Source: CAVSUZ01 sp963834715
GTDB taxonomy: Bacteria > Pseudomonadota > Alphaproteobacteria > Acetobacterales > Acetobacteraceae
Assembly: GCA_963834715.1 (NCBI GenBank)
Contig: CAWIDE010000010.1
Coordinates: forward strand, 62,001 to 126,000
Direction of reading: 5' to 3'
Length of the DNA stretch: 64,000 nucleotides
The notes beneath the pieces were generated by a model. The model was given only the letters and a program-made list of their open reading frames with translations. It searched no databases and was not told where the DNA came from. Position numbers and translations under genes: made by a program. Positions 46,562 through 54,905 of this stretch are shown here, piece by piece; position 1 is the first letter of the stretch, and every line of letters starts with the position of its first letter.

Positions 46562-46613
46562 AGTACGACACCATCTGGGGCTGAGTGGGTACTATTACCA
46601 CAGCAACAACTGA
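46562..46613 (+). pseudogene. Remnant of a fourth repeat peptide (D)
   Basis: Two frames together read DTIWG then LSGYYYHSNN and stop, matching the end of peptides A-C (W-x...G-Y-x-Y-H-x-S-N). No signal peptide or start is left. It follows peptide C by about 90 bp. Confidence 0.4.
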
Positions 46614-46771
46614 GAGTGCAGACCCCAAAGCGCCAGGTGTGCGCTGCCGTCGCCGCACTCACGGAGGCAAGTCGGCGAAACGTGCGCCGCACATCCCGGC
46701 ACCCGCCCGACCGCAGGATCCAGCCGCCGGGTCCTGGTTTGCTCCGCTACATTTATGGGGCTGTCGGACAT

Positions 46772-46976
46772 GGCTCTGTCAGCTTTCGAGCCTGCTCGGA
46801 GCAACATTCTCGGGCTGCCGAGCCTCCTGTTCAAGCAGCTTCCAGAATACCAAGCGCGATGGCTGTCCGGCGCATGTAGTGAACGCGCCGTGTAGCGGCG
46901 GGAACGTGTTGGCACATGCGAGATCGAGAGCGGAAGAAGTTGCGGAGTTCGTCGTGACCGCGGCAATATCGGCCGC
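46772..46976 (-). pseudogene. IS6-family terminal fragment
   Basis: Starts with the IS6 tip GGCTCTGTCAGC and encodes the last 46 residues of the transposase (RYCRGHDELRNFFRSRSRMC, QHVPAATRRVHYMRRTAIAL, GILEAA). Nearly identical to 62310-62513. At 46976 it joins IS1380 DNA. Confidence 0.8.
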
Positions 46977-47737
46977 AGGTGACGGCGGACTTCCTTCCCC
47001 GATGGGGTTTTGCCGGGCCGCAGCAGCACCGCCACCGGCCGCGCCGTGGCAGTGTCATAGATATGGATCGGTAGAAAGCAGCGCTCGTTGTAATGGGCAT
47101 TGAACGACGACAGCTGCTGATATCCATGCACCACGTCCACGGTGTCGTCGATATCAAGCGTGACCGCCTCCGGCGGCACTGCATAGCTGGCGCAGTAGAG
47201 GCCAATCATCGCCCGCATCATTCGGATGATCTCGCGCAGGCTGGGGGCGTTCTCCCACCGCGACATGGTCGGCTGCGAGCACAAATCGCGGCCGCTGGCG
47301 GGCAGCTTGCCGCAAGCCAGTTTGAAGGCCGGGTCGCGGCGCAGGTGATCGAGGTCGTCGGCGTCCTCGTAGCCGCAGGCGATCGCCAGAATGCGCGCAC
47401 GCAGGATGTCACTCAGCTGATGCACGATCCGGCCTGGATAGCGATGATCGGCAATCTCCGCCGCCAGTCGATCACAGATGCCCAGACGTCGTTCCGCCGC
47501 GCCAGCAAGATGACGCCGCCATCTGACGTGATCCGTCCGCCATCGAATGCCGCGGTGACTTTCTTTCCTGCAACGGCTGGCAATGCGAACGGCTCGGTCG
47601 TATCCTCGTGCATGGCGGGTGTGGCACACCGGTGAGATTGCGATTCGGATGGCGTCAGGCACCCAATTCGTAAGTTACAATCACCACCTTACGCGACACC
47701 CGCCGACGAATCCCTGCTATGCGATGAATAAGACAGG
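46977..47737 (-). mobile_element. IS1380 element, 5' half, cut by IS6 fragment
   Basis: The outer end (CCTGTCTTATTCATCGCATA, minus strand, ending 47737) matches that at 53745. The transposase starts at 47613 (MHEDTTEPFALPAVAGKKVT, AAFDGGRITSDGGVILLA). A one-G loss near 47507 shifts the frame before RRLGICDRLAAEIADHRYPG. It continues to LRPGKTPSGKEVRRHLR and ends at the IS6 junction. So disrupted twice. Confidence 0.78.
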
Positions 47738-47761
47738 TTAGCGACCGTGCCCGCCAGCGCG

Positions 47762-48229
47762 TTAGGGTCGGGTGACCACAATGCTTGGTGCGCTGCCCGG
47801 AACGGATAATAACCCAAAGCCATTGCCCTGCGGGATCATGATGCCAGGCGACCCGCCGCCCTGGGGCGTGACCGTCGCGAAACTGCCGTTATTGGACGTG
47901 ACCGTCCCGGCAATGCCACCCAGTCCAAAGACCGGTGCGCCACGATCCGGCAAGCTCGAGGCGGCAGGTTGAGTTTGCTGCGGGGAGCTCGGAGACGAGG
48001 GCGCTGGCGTTGGTATGACGTAGCTCGGTGACGCCGGGGTCGCTCCCGTCCCCACATAGACACCATCGGGCGCGTAATCGCCGTGGAAGTATCCGTAGTT
48101 CGGGGAATAGTGGTAACCCGCTGGGGCCGCATACGCGTAATCCTGAACGGGAGGGCTGGCGCAGCCCGCCAGCGTGAGTGCCGCCACTACAACTCCCGCG
48201 ACCGCGAGGAGCCGATTATTAGTATGCAT
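47762..48229 (-). CDS. Hypothetical lipoprotein
   Basis: A 155-residue lipoprotein from ATG 48229. The signal is MHTNNRLLAVAGVVVAALTL with lipobox LAGC. The mature part is tyrosine-, proline- and serine-rich (YAYAAPAGYHYSPNYGYFHG, then TPAPSSPSSPQQTQPA) and ends in a glycine-rich segment with GTVTSNNGSFATVTPQGGG. Low complexity resembles alphaproteobacterial outer-membrane lipoproteins of unknown function. Appears intact. Confidence 0.65.
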   Translation of the reverse strand: MHTNNRLLAVAGVVVAALTLAGCASPPVQDYAYAAPAGYHYSPNYGYFHGDYAPDGVYVGTGATPASPSYVIPTPAPSSPSSPQQTQPAASSLPDRGAPVFGLGGIAGTVTSNNGSFATVTPQGGGSPGIMIPQGNGFGLLSVPGSAPSIVVTRP

Positions 48230-48349
48230 TGGTGCCATTCCTTTATGAGTTTGTCGCTGCTCGATATCGCCGCTCCCGCCGAGCTTGAGGCATGCACGGT
48301 TGGTATCCGGACATACCGGAACCTGATGCGCTTGCTATAGCTCTTTCTC

Positions 48350-48747
48350 TCAATACAGGAACTCGTCCTCCGCCCAGCCCTTCGGGGGCTCGTAAAGCCT
48401 GAACCCACAGGCAATCAGGTTGTTCATCGACGGGATGTTCGCGACTTGGGTGTAGGTGGTCAGCCGCCGCAGCCCGAGCGTCCTGGCGCGAGCCTCGCGG
48501 GCCTTAATGAGCCGCTGTGTTGGAGCCCATGGCCCCGAGCCTCTTCGACCACACCGGCGCGGCAGAGTGTGCCGGTGCCGTCATCGTAGTTGGAAACGTA
48601 GAGCCCGGCGAAGCCAACGGGGCCGTTGCGTTCATCCCTTGCGAGCCACCAGACGGCCCCGTCAATTGGCCACACATCGGCCGCCGGGAGGCATTCCTTC
48701 TGGAGACGCACAAGCATGTTCCGGTGCGCTGTCGGGTTTGCCTCCAA
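48350..48747 (-). pseudogene. GNAT-family N-acetyltransferase, 2-bp duplication
   Basis: N-terminal part MLVRLQKECLPAADVWPIDG, then VWWLARDERNGPVGFAGLYV and the acetyl-CoA loop region RAGVVEEARGHGLQ. A CA duplication at about 48517 (CAACACAGCGG where CAACAGCGG fits) shifts the frame; the continuation RLIKAREARARTLGLRRLTT, YTQVANIPSMNNLIACGFRL and YEPPKGW completes a GNAT fold to the stop at 48350. Start is uncertain (about TTG 48747). It begins about 12 bp after the radical SAM gene, so it looks like the third gene of that operon. Confidence 0.65.
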
Positions 48748-48759
48748 CGATGGACAACG

Positions 48760-49859
48760 TCATGTCACGTCCCAGCCCTTGTGATTGAGTAACTCCGGTG
48801 ACGGTGACGCGGCGCGGCAAATCTCCTCGACCATGTCCGCGCAGCAGTACCAGGGCTCGCTCATGTAGGGGATCGCAGGTACCCGCCGTACCGGCGTGAC
48901 GCGTGGCGCCCCGCCTAGCGCGGCATCGGCGCAGGCTTGGATCTTTGCGAAGACCTCCCCGCGTGTCAGCTCCGCAGCAGCGCTACCCTGCACGATTGTA
49001 TTGACCTGCTGGTAAAGCGCATCTACTCGCGGATCGGGGTGAACCCAAGGACAACAGAGCGCCTCTGGATCGAAGGGGCCTACCAGCGCGCGGATGTCAG
49101 GGAGATCCAGCAGGCGCGAACCGGCCGGAATCAGGAGGCGGATCGCGAGTTGCACTGGCGCGACATGCTCGATCAGATCAAGCTCTTCGATTACACGCAG
49201 GAGATCGCAATAGTCTTCAAGCGTTAGCCAAGGCGTGAAGGGCACAAAGGTCGGACTAGGTACAAGGTTGGCCTCGCGGCAAAGCGCGACGGCATGGACG
49301 AAATCGGTCCGGGTGTGCTGCTTGAGCAGGAAGCCGAGTATCCGGTCATCAACTGATTCAACGGCTGACGTGATGAACAGGCACCCGGTGTCGGCGAGCG
49401 CGGGCAAGGCATTAGCGTGACGAACAATGTGCTCGATTTTGATGGTGACGTCGTAGGTAAGATCCGGGTGCTCCTCGTGCAACGCGTGAACTAGCGCGAG
49501 GGCGTGCCCGGGGCCATTGAAAAAGTCCGGATCGCCAAAGCTGATGTGCTCCGCGGCGGCCGCGACAAGCTGGCGGATATCCTCAAGCACCACATCGCGC
49601 TGCACAATGAAGAAGCGTCCATCGTAAACTGGAACGATTGGGCAATGGCGGCAATGATGTTTGCAGCCCCGCGTCGCCTCAGTGAATCCGGACCTGGCGA
49701 CGGCTGCCGTCGGGCATTAGCAAATGCGCGTAGCGGGAGAGGGGGGCGAGCCCTTCCCGTACCGGGCGGCGGAAGTGCTGCTTGGCGAGGCTAACGATCT
49801 CGCCAGTCTCGCTTTGCGGCCGCGTAGTGGCAGAGCCGGTGTGTACAGCCCGCGGTTGC
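48760..49859 (-). pseudogene. CCAEP-tail-like radical SAM protein, C-terminal part
   Basis: Radical SAM domain and C-terminal tail of the gene whose 5' part is at 51188-51606. The cluster is in EATRGCKHHCRHCPIVPVYD (C-x3-C-x2-C), followed by QRDVVLEDIRQLVAAAAEHI, SFGDPDFFNGPGHALALVHA and TSAVESVDDRIL. The C-terminus IPYMSEPWYCCADM resembles the CUAEP/CCAEP-tail radical SAM family. Besides the IS3 insertion there is an extra C near 49690 (GTCCGGATTC where GTCGGATTC fits) just before the cluster. Doubly inactivated if both are real. Confidence 0.72.
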
Positions 49860-49878
49860 TGAGACATCGAACTGAAGG

Positions 49879-50769
49879 CTATGCGGCGAGAGCCGCGGGT
49901 TCAACTTGTTGCTGACGAAAGGCGGCTGGCGAGATGAACCCGTGTCGCTCGATGAGCCAGGTGGTGTTGTAGGTCTCGCGGAATGTGAGCAGCGCCTGGC
50001 GCAATTGCTCGATGGTTTCGAAGGAGCGCACCCATAAAAGGTTCTCCTTCAAGGTGCGGATGAAACGTTCGGCGCAGCCATTGCCTTCCGGGGCGCGCAC
50101 GAAGGCGGGTGAGCTTTCGATGCCGAGAAACGCGAGCTCGTGCTGGAAGGTATCGGAAAGATATTGCGATCCGTGGTCGTGCCGCACGGCGAGGCCGTGG
50201 GCGGCGTGTTTTGCAAAGCCGCCGAAATGCTCCTGCACACCTTGGCGGATCGGTTCGAGCGCCTCGAAGCGGGTGGCACGAGCGGCGGCATGAATCCCGA
50301 CGCACTCGGCCGAACAATGATCGACCGCGACGAACACCGCGGCCTGGCCCTCGCCGGTGATAGTGGTCGTGAGATCGGTGCCCCACATGGTGTCGAGGGC
50401 ATCCGGGATGATGGTGCCGTCGTGGCTGCGCGGCCCGCGTGGCCCGCCGACACGGGTGGGAGCGAGGAGGTTATATTCACGCATCAGACGCAGCACGCGC
50501 CGCCGCGAGGTGCGGATCCCGGCGATCCGCAGCCGGGCCCAGATCTTGCGATGACCTTCGCCATGGAACGGGCTGGCGGCCAGGACGGCGCGGATCTGCT
50601 CCAGCAGCGCCGCATCGGCCATGGGGCCGACTGGTCCCGGTCGCTGTGGCGCGGCGGCCAGCGGCGGAGCCCGGTGCCGATAGACAGTGGCACGCGGCAC
50701 CCGCCAAATCCGGCACACCAGGGTGAGGCCGTACGACTTGCCGCTGACCGGCGAGATGGTGCGGCTCAT
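49879..50769 (-). CDS. IS3 OrfB DDE transposase
   Basis: A 296-residue transposase. It has the HTH_21-type region (GEGHRKIWARLRIAGIRTSR) and a DDE core: MWGTDLTTTITGEGQAAVFV (first Asp), LAVRHDHGSQYLSDTFQ (second Asp) and NGCAERFIRTLKENL (Glu). ATG 50769 overlaps the orfA stop. Intact. Confidence 0.9.
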   Translation of the reverse strand: MSRTISPVSGKSYGLTLVCRIWRVPRATVYRHRAPPLAAAPQRPGPVGPMADAALLEQIRAVLAASPFHGEGHRKIWARLRIAGIRTSRRRVLRLMREYNLLAPTRVGGPRGPRSHDGTIIPDALDTMWGTDLTTTITGEGQAAVFVAVDHCSAECVGIHAAARATRFEALEPIRQGVQEHFGGFAKHAAHGLAVRHDHGSQYLSDTFQHELAFLGIESSPAFVRAPEGNGCAERFIRTLKENLLWVRSFETIEQLRQALLTFRETYNTTWLIERHGFISPAAFRQQQVEPAALAA

Positions 50770-51059
50770 GGCTTCGGCCTCCGCCGGCCCAAAGGGCGGC
50801 CAGCCTCCAAAGTGGCAATCTTTTCGTGCAACAGGTCACGCTCGATCATGACTTCGCCAAGCTTGGCCTTGAGGCGCTGGCTCTGCAGTTCCTCGCCATC
50901 GCCGGGCCGGCTCGCCAGCGCGGCTTCTCCCGCCGCCAGAAAAGCGTCACGCCAAGCCGTCAGAGTGGCGGCGGTCACACCGAGCGAGCGAGACACCGTC
51001 TCGAGGTCCTCGCCCCGCAGCAGCCGCAGGACCGCCGCAGTCTTACGTTGCCGCGACAT
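50766..51059 (-). CDS. IS3 OrfA helix-turn-helix protein
   Basis: A 97-residue OrfA from ATG 51059: MSRQRKTAAVLRLLRGEDLE, with the helix-turn-helix VSRSLGVTAATLTAWRDAFL and a coiled-coil end EVMIERDLLHEKIATLEAGR. An in-frame upstream start (51143) exists but adds unlikely residues. Ends in ATGA overlap with orfB. Confidence 0.82.
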   Translation of the reverse strand: MSRQRKTAAVLRLLRGEDLETVSRSLGVTAATLTAWRDAFLAAGEAALASRPGDGEELQSQRLKAKLGEVMIERDLLHEKIATLEAGRPLGRRRPKP

Positions 51060-51187
51060 CCGCCCACCCCGGCCGACTTCGACAGCATCAGTCTCTTGCG
51101 CTCGTCCGGCAACGTCCAGCTGCTGCGTTCTGCCTTGCTTCATCGATCATCCCTCCTGCGGATGCCGTCCGCTTACGGGATGTCTCA

Positions 51188-51606
51188 CTCAACTGTGGAG
51201 CGGGGGAGGTGAGAAGATTGGCCAGTGGCTGCTCGAACTCGCCGCCGATGATGCTATCCACACCAAGGCTTCGCAGCAGGTCCGCGTTCAGCGGAGCGTA
51301 GAGGCCGAAGGCACAGAAATGAGCTGCCGGCAGAAGCGGGCGCAATCGGCGGATCAGTGGGACTGCGAGCCGTGTCGCGGTATACATCGGCAAATAGAAA
51401 CCCAGCAGGTCGGCATCCGCGACCAACGCCATATCGAGCTTCTGCACGCTGAGGTCGAGAAGTGCCACGGAATTTCCGGTCTCTTCGAGCCAAGCCGCGG
51501 CTGAGGCCAGGCTGAACGGCTGATGGCCGAGGTCATAAGTCGCGATCAAGACCGCGCGCTTGCCGCTCGGGGTTGCACGCGGCGTAACCGACACAGCGGC
51601 GCTCAT
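51188..51606 (-). pseudogene. CCAEP-tail-like radical SAM protein, N-terminal part
   Basis: N-terminal B12-binding-like Rossmann domain of the interrupted radical SAM gene: KRAVLIATYDLGHQPFSLAS, AAAWLEETGNSVALLDLSVQ, LLGFYLPMYTATRLAVPLIR and HFCAFGLYAPLNADLLRSLG, VDSIIGGEFEQPL. ATG 51606 overlaps the DUF169 stop (ATGA), so DUF169 and radical SAM are coupled. The IS3 element enters at 51187. Joined to 48760-49859 it would give one protein of about 500 residues. Confidence 0.7.
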
Positions 51607-52325
51607 GCGAAGCGCCTGGCATCTTCGGCGGCGTAGGCGGCTACGTGCAGATCCGCCTGGCGCGCGGCGCGCAGGCGCTCAAGCAGTTCGACAAGCCTAC
51701 GGGCCGGGACCGCGCAGGTCATCTCATTATTCGACATGCCAGTGCGCACCCGGCTCAGCATACAGCCGGTGCTAACTGCGATCTCGTCCGTCTCGCGCGC
51801 GAGCGGGATGATGTGACACTGCGGCTTGCCTTCGAAGCGCAGATCCGGCCAGGCGTCGTACAGCAGCATAAGCTGCTTGCCGTTCACACGCAGGAACACA
51901 ACGTCCGGCTCGATCGGGGTCTCGGCCAGCGGACCGTAGACCACAGCGCGCGGTGGCGAGCTCACTGTCGGGAGCTGGCCCGCCGCCTCTGCCGTCACCC
52001 ACTCAGCGGCGAGCAGTGCTTGTAAGTCGGCATTGCCGGTCGCGTCGCCGAGTGCCTTAAATCCGTGCGTGACACTACCGACGCTGCAATTGCCGTGATC
52101 GGCGGCGGTGGTCGCAAAGGTCCGTTCGACTGCGTGCATCCAGAATACACAACCTGCCGGCACGGTCCCCGTGCGTCCGTCCGCGGTCGGTGCCGGCCGC
52201 GACCCACCAAAGGGCTGCACGCCCACGGGGTCCTCCGCGAGGAACGTGATTGCGATCGGCGGCACGCTGAGCCCAAGCAACGATGAGACTTCTGAAGCCG
52301 CTATTACGTAGTCGGTTTTGGGCAT
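51603..52325 (-). CDS. DUF169 family protein
   Basis: A 240-residue protein of DUF169 (PF02596): MPKTDYVIAASEVSSLLGLS, VPPIAITFLAEDPVGVQPFG, PAGCVFWMHAVERTFATTAA, FLRVNGKQLMLLYDAWPDLR and CMLSRVRTGMSNNEMTCAVP. Conserved cysteines at CVFW, NCSVG and GCMLSR suggest metal or cofactor binding. Function unknown. ATG 52325 has GGGAGGATACCC ahead. First gene of a DUF169-radical SAM-GNAT operon. An IS3 element is inserted 33 bp upstream of its start codon. Confidence 0.82.
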   Translation of the reverse strand: MPKTDYVIAASEVSSLLGLSVPPIAITFLAEDPVGVQPFGGSRPAPTADGRTGTVPAGCVFWMHAVERTFATTAADHGNCSVGSVTHGFKALGDATGNADLQALLAAEWVTAEAAGQLPTVSSPPRAVVYGPLAETPIEPDVVFLRVNGKQLMLLYDAWPDLRFEGKPQCHIIPLARETDEIAVSTGCMLSRVRTGMSNNEMTCAVPARRLVELLERLRAARQADLHVAAYAAEDARRFA

Positions 52326-52435
52326 GGGTATCCTCCCGACATGGCCAGATAGCTGGGTGAAGTGGACCCCGAATTTGGGACCACCCGCTAAGCTATAAAC
52401 CGAACCGGTTCCGTCCATGCTACACGGAGCGGAAC

Positions 52436-52714
52436 ATGAGCAGAACCCGACGCAGGATCGATGCCGCGCTGAAGGCGAAGATCGCCCTGGAAGCGCTGAG
52501 GGAAGACGCGACAGTGGCCGAGCTGGCGGTGCGTTACCAGGTGCATCCGACACAGATCTACGCCTGGAAGAAGCAGCTGCTAGAACATGCCGAACGGGTT
52601 TTCCGGACCGGGACAGACGACGGGCAGTCGGCCAAGGAAATCGCCCACCTGCACGCCAAGATCGGCGAGCTGGTAGTGGAGCGGGATTTTTTAGCGCGGA
52701 GGTCCGGCAGATGA
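52436..52714 (+). CDS. IS3 OrfA helix-turn-helix protein
   Basis: A 92-residue OrfA: MSRTRRRIDAALKAKIALEA, a helix-turn-helix (VAELAVRYQVHPTQIYAWKK) and a coiled-coil end KEIAHLHAKIGELVVERDFL. GAACATGAG surrounds ATG 52436 with GGAGCGG upstream. A run of six Ts (GATTTTTTAGC at 52685-52695) near the 3' end could serve as a slippery site for -1 frameshifting into orfB. Confidence 0.88.
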   Translation: MSRTRRRIDAALKAKIALEALREDATVAELAVRYQVHPTQIYAWKKQLLEHAERVFRTGTDDGQSAKEIAHLHAKIGELVVERDFLARRSGR

Positions 52715-53643
52715 GCGCGGCGGGCCGGAGAGCGATGCTCGATCGCGGCCACGGACAGCTCTCAGTACGGCGACAATGCGCGTTGCTTGGGCTGGCGCGC
52801 TCGGGTGTTTATCGGGCGAAGCCGGAGCATGACGCGGATGAGCTGTTACTGATGCGACGGATTGACCCGGTGTTCGTCGCGTGGCCGTTCTATGGCTCGC
52901 GGCGGATCGCGGCGACGCTGAGCACGGGCGGGGAGAAGGTAAACCGCAAGCGGGTGCAGCGGCTGATGCGGGTGATGGGGATCGCGGCGCTGGGGCCGAA
53001 GCCGCGCACCAGCAAGCCAGGGCCTGGACACAAAATCTACCCGTATCTGCTCCGGGACGTGCGGATCGAGCGAGTGAACCAGGTATGGTGCGCGGACATC
53101 ACCTACATTCCGATGCGGCGTGGGTTCCTGTATCTGGTGACAGTGATGGATTGGTGGAGCCGCGCGGCGCTGTCGTGGCGGCTGTCGAACACGATGGACG
53201 CGGGGTTTTGCGTGGACGCACTAGAGGACGCCCTGCGACGACACGGCCGGCCGGAGGTGTTCAACACGGACCAGGGCAGCCAATTCACCGGTGACGCATT
53301 TGTCGGCACGCTGCTTGGGGCCGGGATTGCAGTGTCGATGGATGGCCGAGGTCGGTGGATGGACAACGTGTTCATCGAGCGGCTGTGGCGCTCGCTCAAG
53401 CATGAGGAGGTTTACTTGAAGGACTATGCGGACGCGCGCGAAGCGCGGCTGGGGATCGGCGCGTGGATGGAGTTCTACAACGAGCTGCGCCCGCATCAGG
53501 CGCTGAGACATCACATGCCGATGGCGGTGTGGCGGGCCGGCCTGGCGGGCACGGCTGTGGATATGCCGCCTCGCTTGGACAACGCTGGCGCGTTGCCCAC
53601 ATATCCACAGCCGCCACAACAGCAGGAAGAGGTTTATGGTTAG
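52711..53643 (+). CDS. IS3 OrfB DDE transposase
   Basis: A 310-residue transposase from ATG 52711, which overlaps the orfA stop and has GGAGGTCCGGCAG upstream. It has HTH_21 GHGQLSVRRQCALLGLARSG, and a DDE core in VNQVWCADITYIPMRRGFLY, FNTDQGSQFTGDAFVG and RGRWMDNVFIERLW (Glu), then EFYNELRPHQALRHHMPM. -1 frameshifting would also give an OrfAB fusion. Intact. Confidence 0.92.
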   Translation: MSAAGRRAMLDRGHGQLSVRRQCALLGLARSGVYRAKPEHDADELLLMRRIDPVFVAWPFYGSRRIAATLSTGGEKVNRKRVQRLMRVMGIAALGPKPRTSKPGPGHKIYPYLLRDVRIERVNQVWCADITYIPMRRGFLYLVTVMDWWSRAALSWRLSNTMDAGFCVDALEDALRRHGRPEVFNTDQGSQFTGDAFVGTLLGAGIAVSMDGRGRWMDNVFIERLWRSLKHEEVYLKDYADAREARLGIGAWMEFYNELRPHQALRHHMPMAVWRAGLAGTAVDMPPRLDNAGALPTYPQPPQQQEEVYG

Positions 53644-53744
53644 CTTGAAAGAAGGGAGAACGAGAGCCGGACGGGGGCTGTAGCTAAGCAGCGGGCCAAA
53701 TTGGTCCCATAGGTGGGGTCCACCTCAGGGCTTTGACCGACTAC

Positions 53745-54055
53745 CCTGTCTTATTCATCGCATAGCAGGGATTCGTCGGCGGGTGTCGCGTAAGGTGCTG
53801 ATTGTACTTACGAATTGGGTGTCTGACGCCATCCGAATCGCAATCTCACCGGTGCCACACCCGCCATGCACGAGGATACGACCGAGCGGTTCGCATTGCT
53901 AGCCGTTGCAGGCAAGAAAGTCACCGCGGCATTCGATGGCGGACGGATCACGTCAGATGGCGGCGTCATCTTGCCGGCGCGGGCGGAACGACGTCTGGGC
54001 ATCTGTGGTCGACTGGTGGCGGAGATTGCCGATCATCGCGATCCCGGCCTGATCT
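53745..54055 (+). mobile_element. IS1380 element, 5' end fragment
   Basis: The outer end (CCTGTCTTATTCATCGCATA) and leader are nearly identical to the complement of 47613-47737. The transposase start MHEDTTERFALLAVAGKKVT reads in frame through ITSDGGVILPARAERRLGIC and RLVAEIADHRDPGL, then diverges at about 54050. So only the first 60 codons remain. Confidence 0.78.
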
Positions 54056-54583
54056 GGGCGAAGCACCGATTTGGGGAACGATTTCAGGTCTTCTCCAACC
54101 GAGTCGGTTCAACCCGTTTGCGACGGACCATGCATGGGCAGGTCCGCGATTTTCCTCCAGTTCAGCGGTGTTCAGGTTGACCCGCCGTCTCTCGTGATGT
54201 GTTTCGCTATGACTTCGTGGCTCGGTTTGCCCGGAATGGCCATGACGATGTGCTTGGTCCTGCTCGGGCATGAGCTCCTGCCCGGTTCTGGCCGGAGGAG
54301 GAGGAACACCAGCAAGGCTGTTTGGTTCAAGCGCCTGTTCGATGCGGACGGGGCCTATGAACTATTTCATTGGCTGTCGAGGTTCGTCGTTATAGCCTCG
54401 CCGCAAGTGCGAGAAGGCCATGGCCGATTGCGGCAAAGGGGGTATCTCAGGTTGCCTTGAATTAGGCGCCGCCGGCTGGGCGCCGGCAAAAAAGTTTACC
54501 GCCTGAGCAGTCAGCAAAACGCTCCGAGTGTTCCTGCGCTGTGTGATATGCAGTGGGAACGGAGTGGTGTTAGGGAGGGTTGA
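54056..54583. other. No convincing gene
   Basis: About 530 bp after the IS1380 fragment. Frames such as 54071-54460 have no family and no good start. A less GC-rich segment begins near 54490. Confidence 0.38.
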
Positions 54584-54905
54584 ATGGATGCGCTACCGCC
54601 TAATACAGTCCCGAAAACCGAGATACATGATGGTCAATCGTGCCATGTTCCCCTTGAGTCGATACTCCGTCAAGGAAAAGATAGCTTAGGCGACCAGGTC
54701 TGTGAAATACTTTGGACAGCACCGGATTACGCTATTTATCGTTCCGAAAAAGGCGTTAGCCTGCATTTCGCCGACTGTCCGCAAAGGCAAAAAGAACAGC
54801 GAGAAGCATTTGCCGAGATCTGTCCCGAAATATGCGAACTGCGCTATCTGACCAGTCAACTACGCCATCAAAACCCGTTTTTAGTTAGTATACGCCGCCA
54901 ACTAT
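54584..54905 (+). pseudogene. Hypothetical gene, 3'-truncated, AT-richer
   Basis: Encodes MDALPPNTVPKTEIHDGQSC, LESILRQGKDSLGDQVCEIL, APDYAIYRSEKGVSLHFADC and CELRYLTSQLRHQNPFLVSI. Protein-like with a lower GC content than its surroundings. Beyond about 54905 the frame runs antisense into a truncated transporter gene, so the 3' end is lost. No family recognised. GGGAGGGTTGA precedes ATG 54584. Confidence 0.5.

Larger units (their letters stand above)
49860..51187 (-). mobile_element. IS3-family element inserted in the radical SAM gene
   Basis: A 1328-bp element with terminal inverted repeats TGAGACATC (49860-49868) and GATGTCTCA (51179-51187). orfA and orfB are intact and overlap by ATGA. 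The two flanks are consecutive parts of one radical SAM gene. No target duplication could be assigned by eye. Confidence 0.75.
52358..53727 (+). mobile_element. Complete IS3-family element with GGG duplication
   Basis: A 1370-bp element. Ends TGAAGTGGACCCC (52358) and GGGGTCCACCTCA (ending 53727) are inverted repeats with one mismatch; a second pair, TTTGGGACCA and TTGGTCCCA, lies inside. GGG at 52355-52357 and 53728-53730 is a plausible 3-bp target duplication. orfA and orfB are intact. Confidence 0.8.

Noticed and set aside
50140..51504. 454-residue plus-strand frame
   Set aside because: Antisense to the IS3 orfA/orfB pair and the radical SAM gene.
13650..53727. Composite transposon bounded by IS elements
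   Set aside because: The IS elements belong to different families and no pair of identical full copies flanks a segment; only the IS6 fragment and full copy are related.
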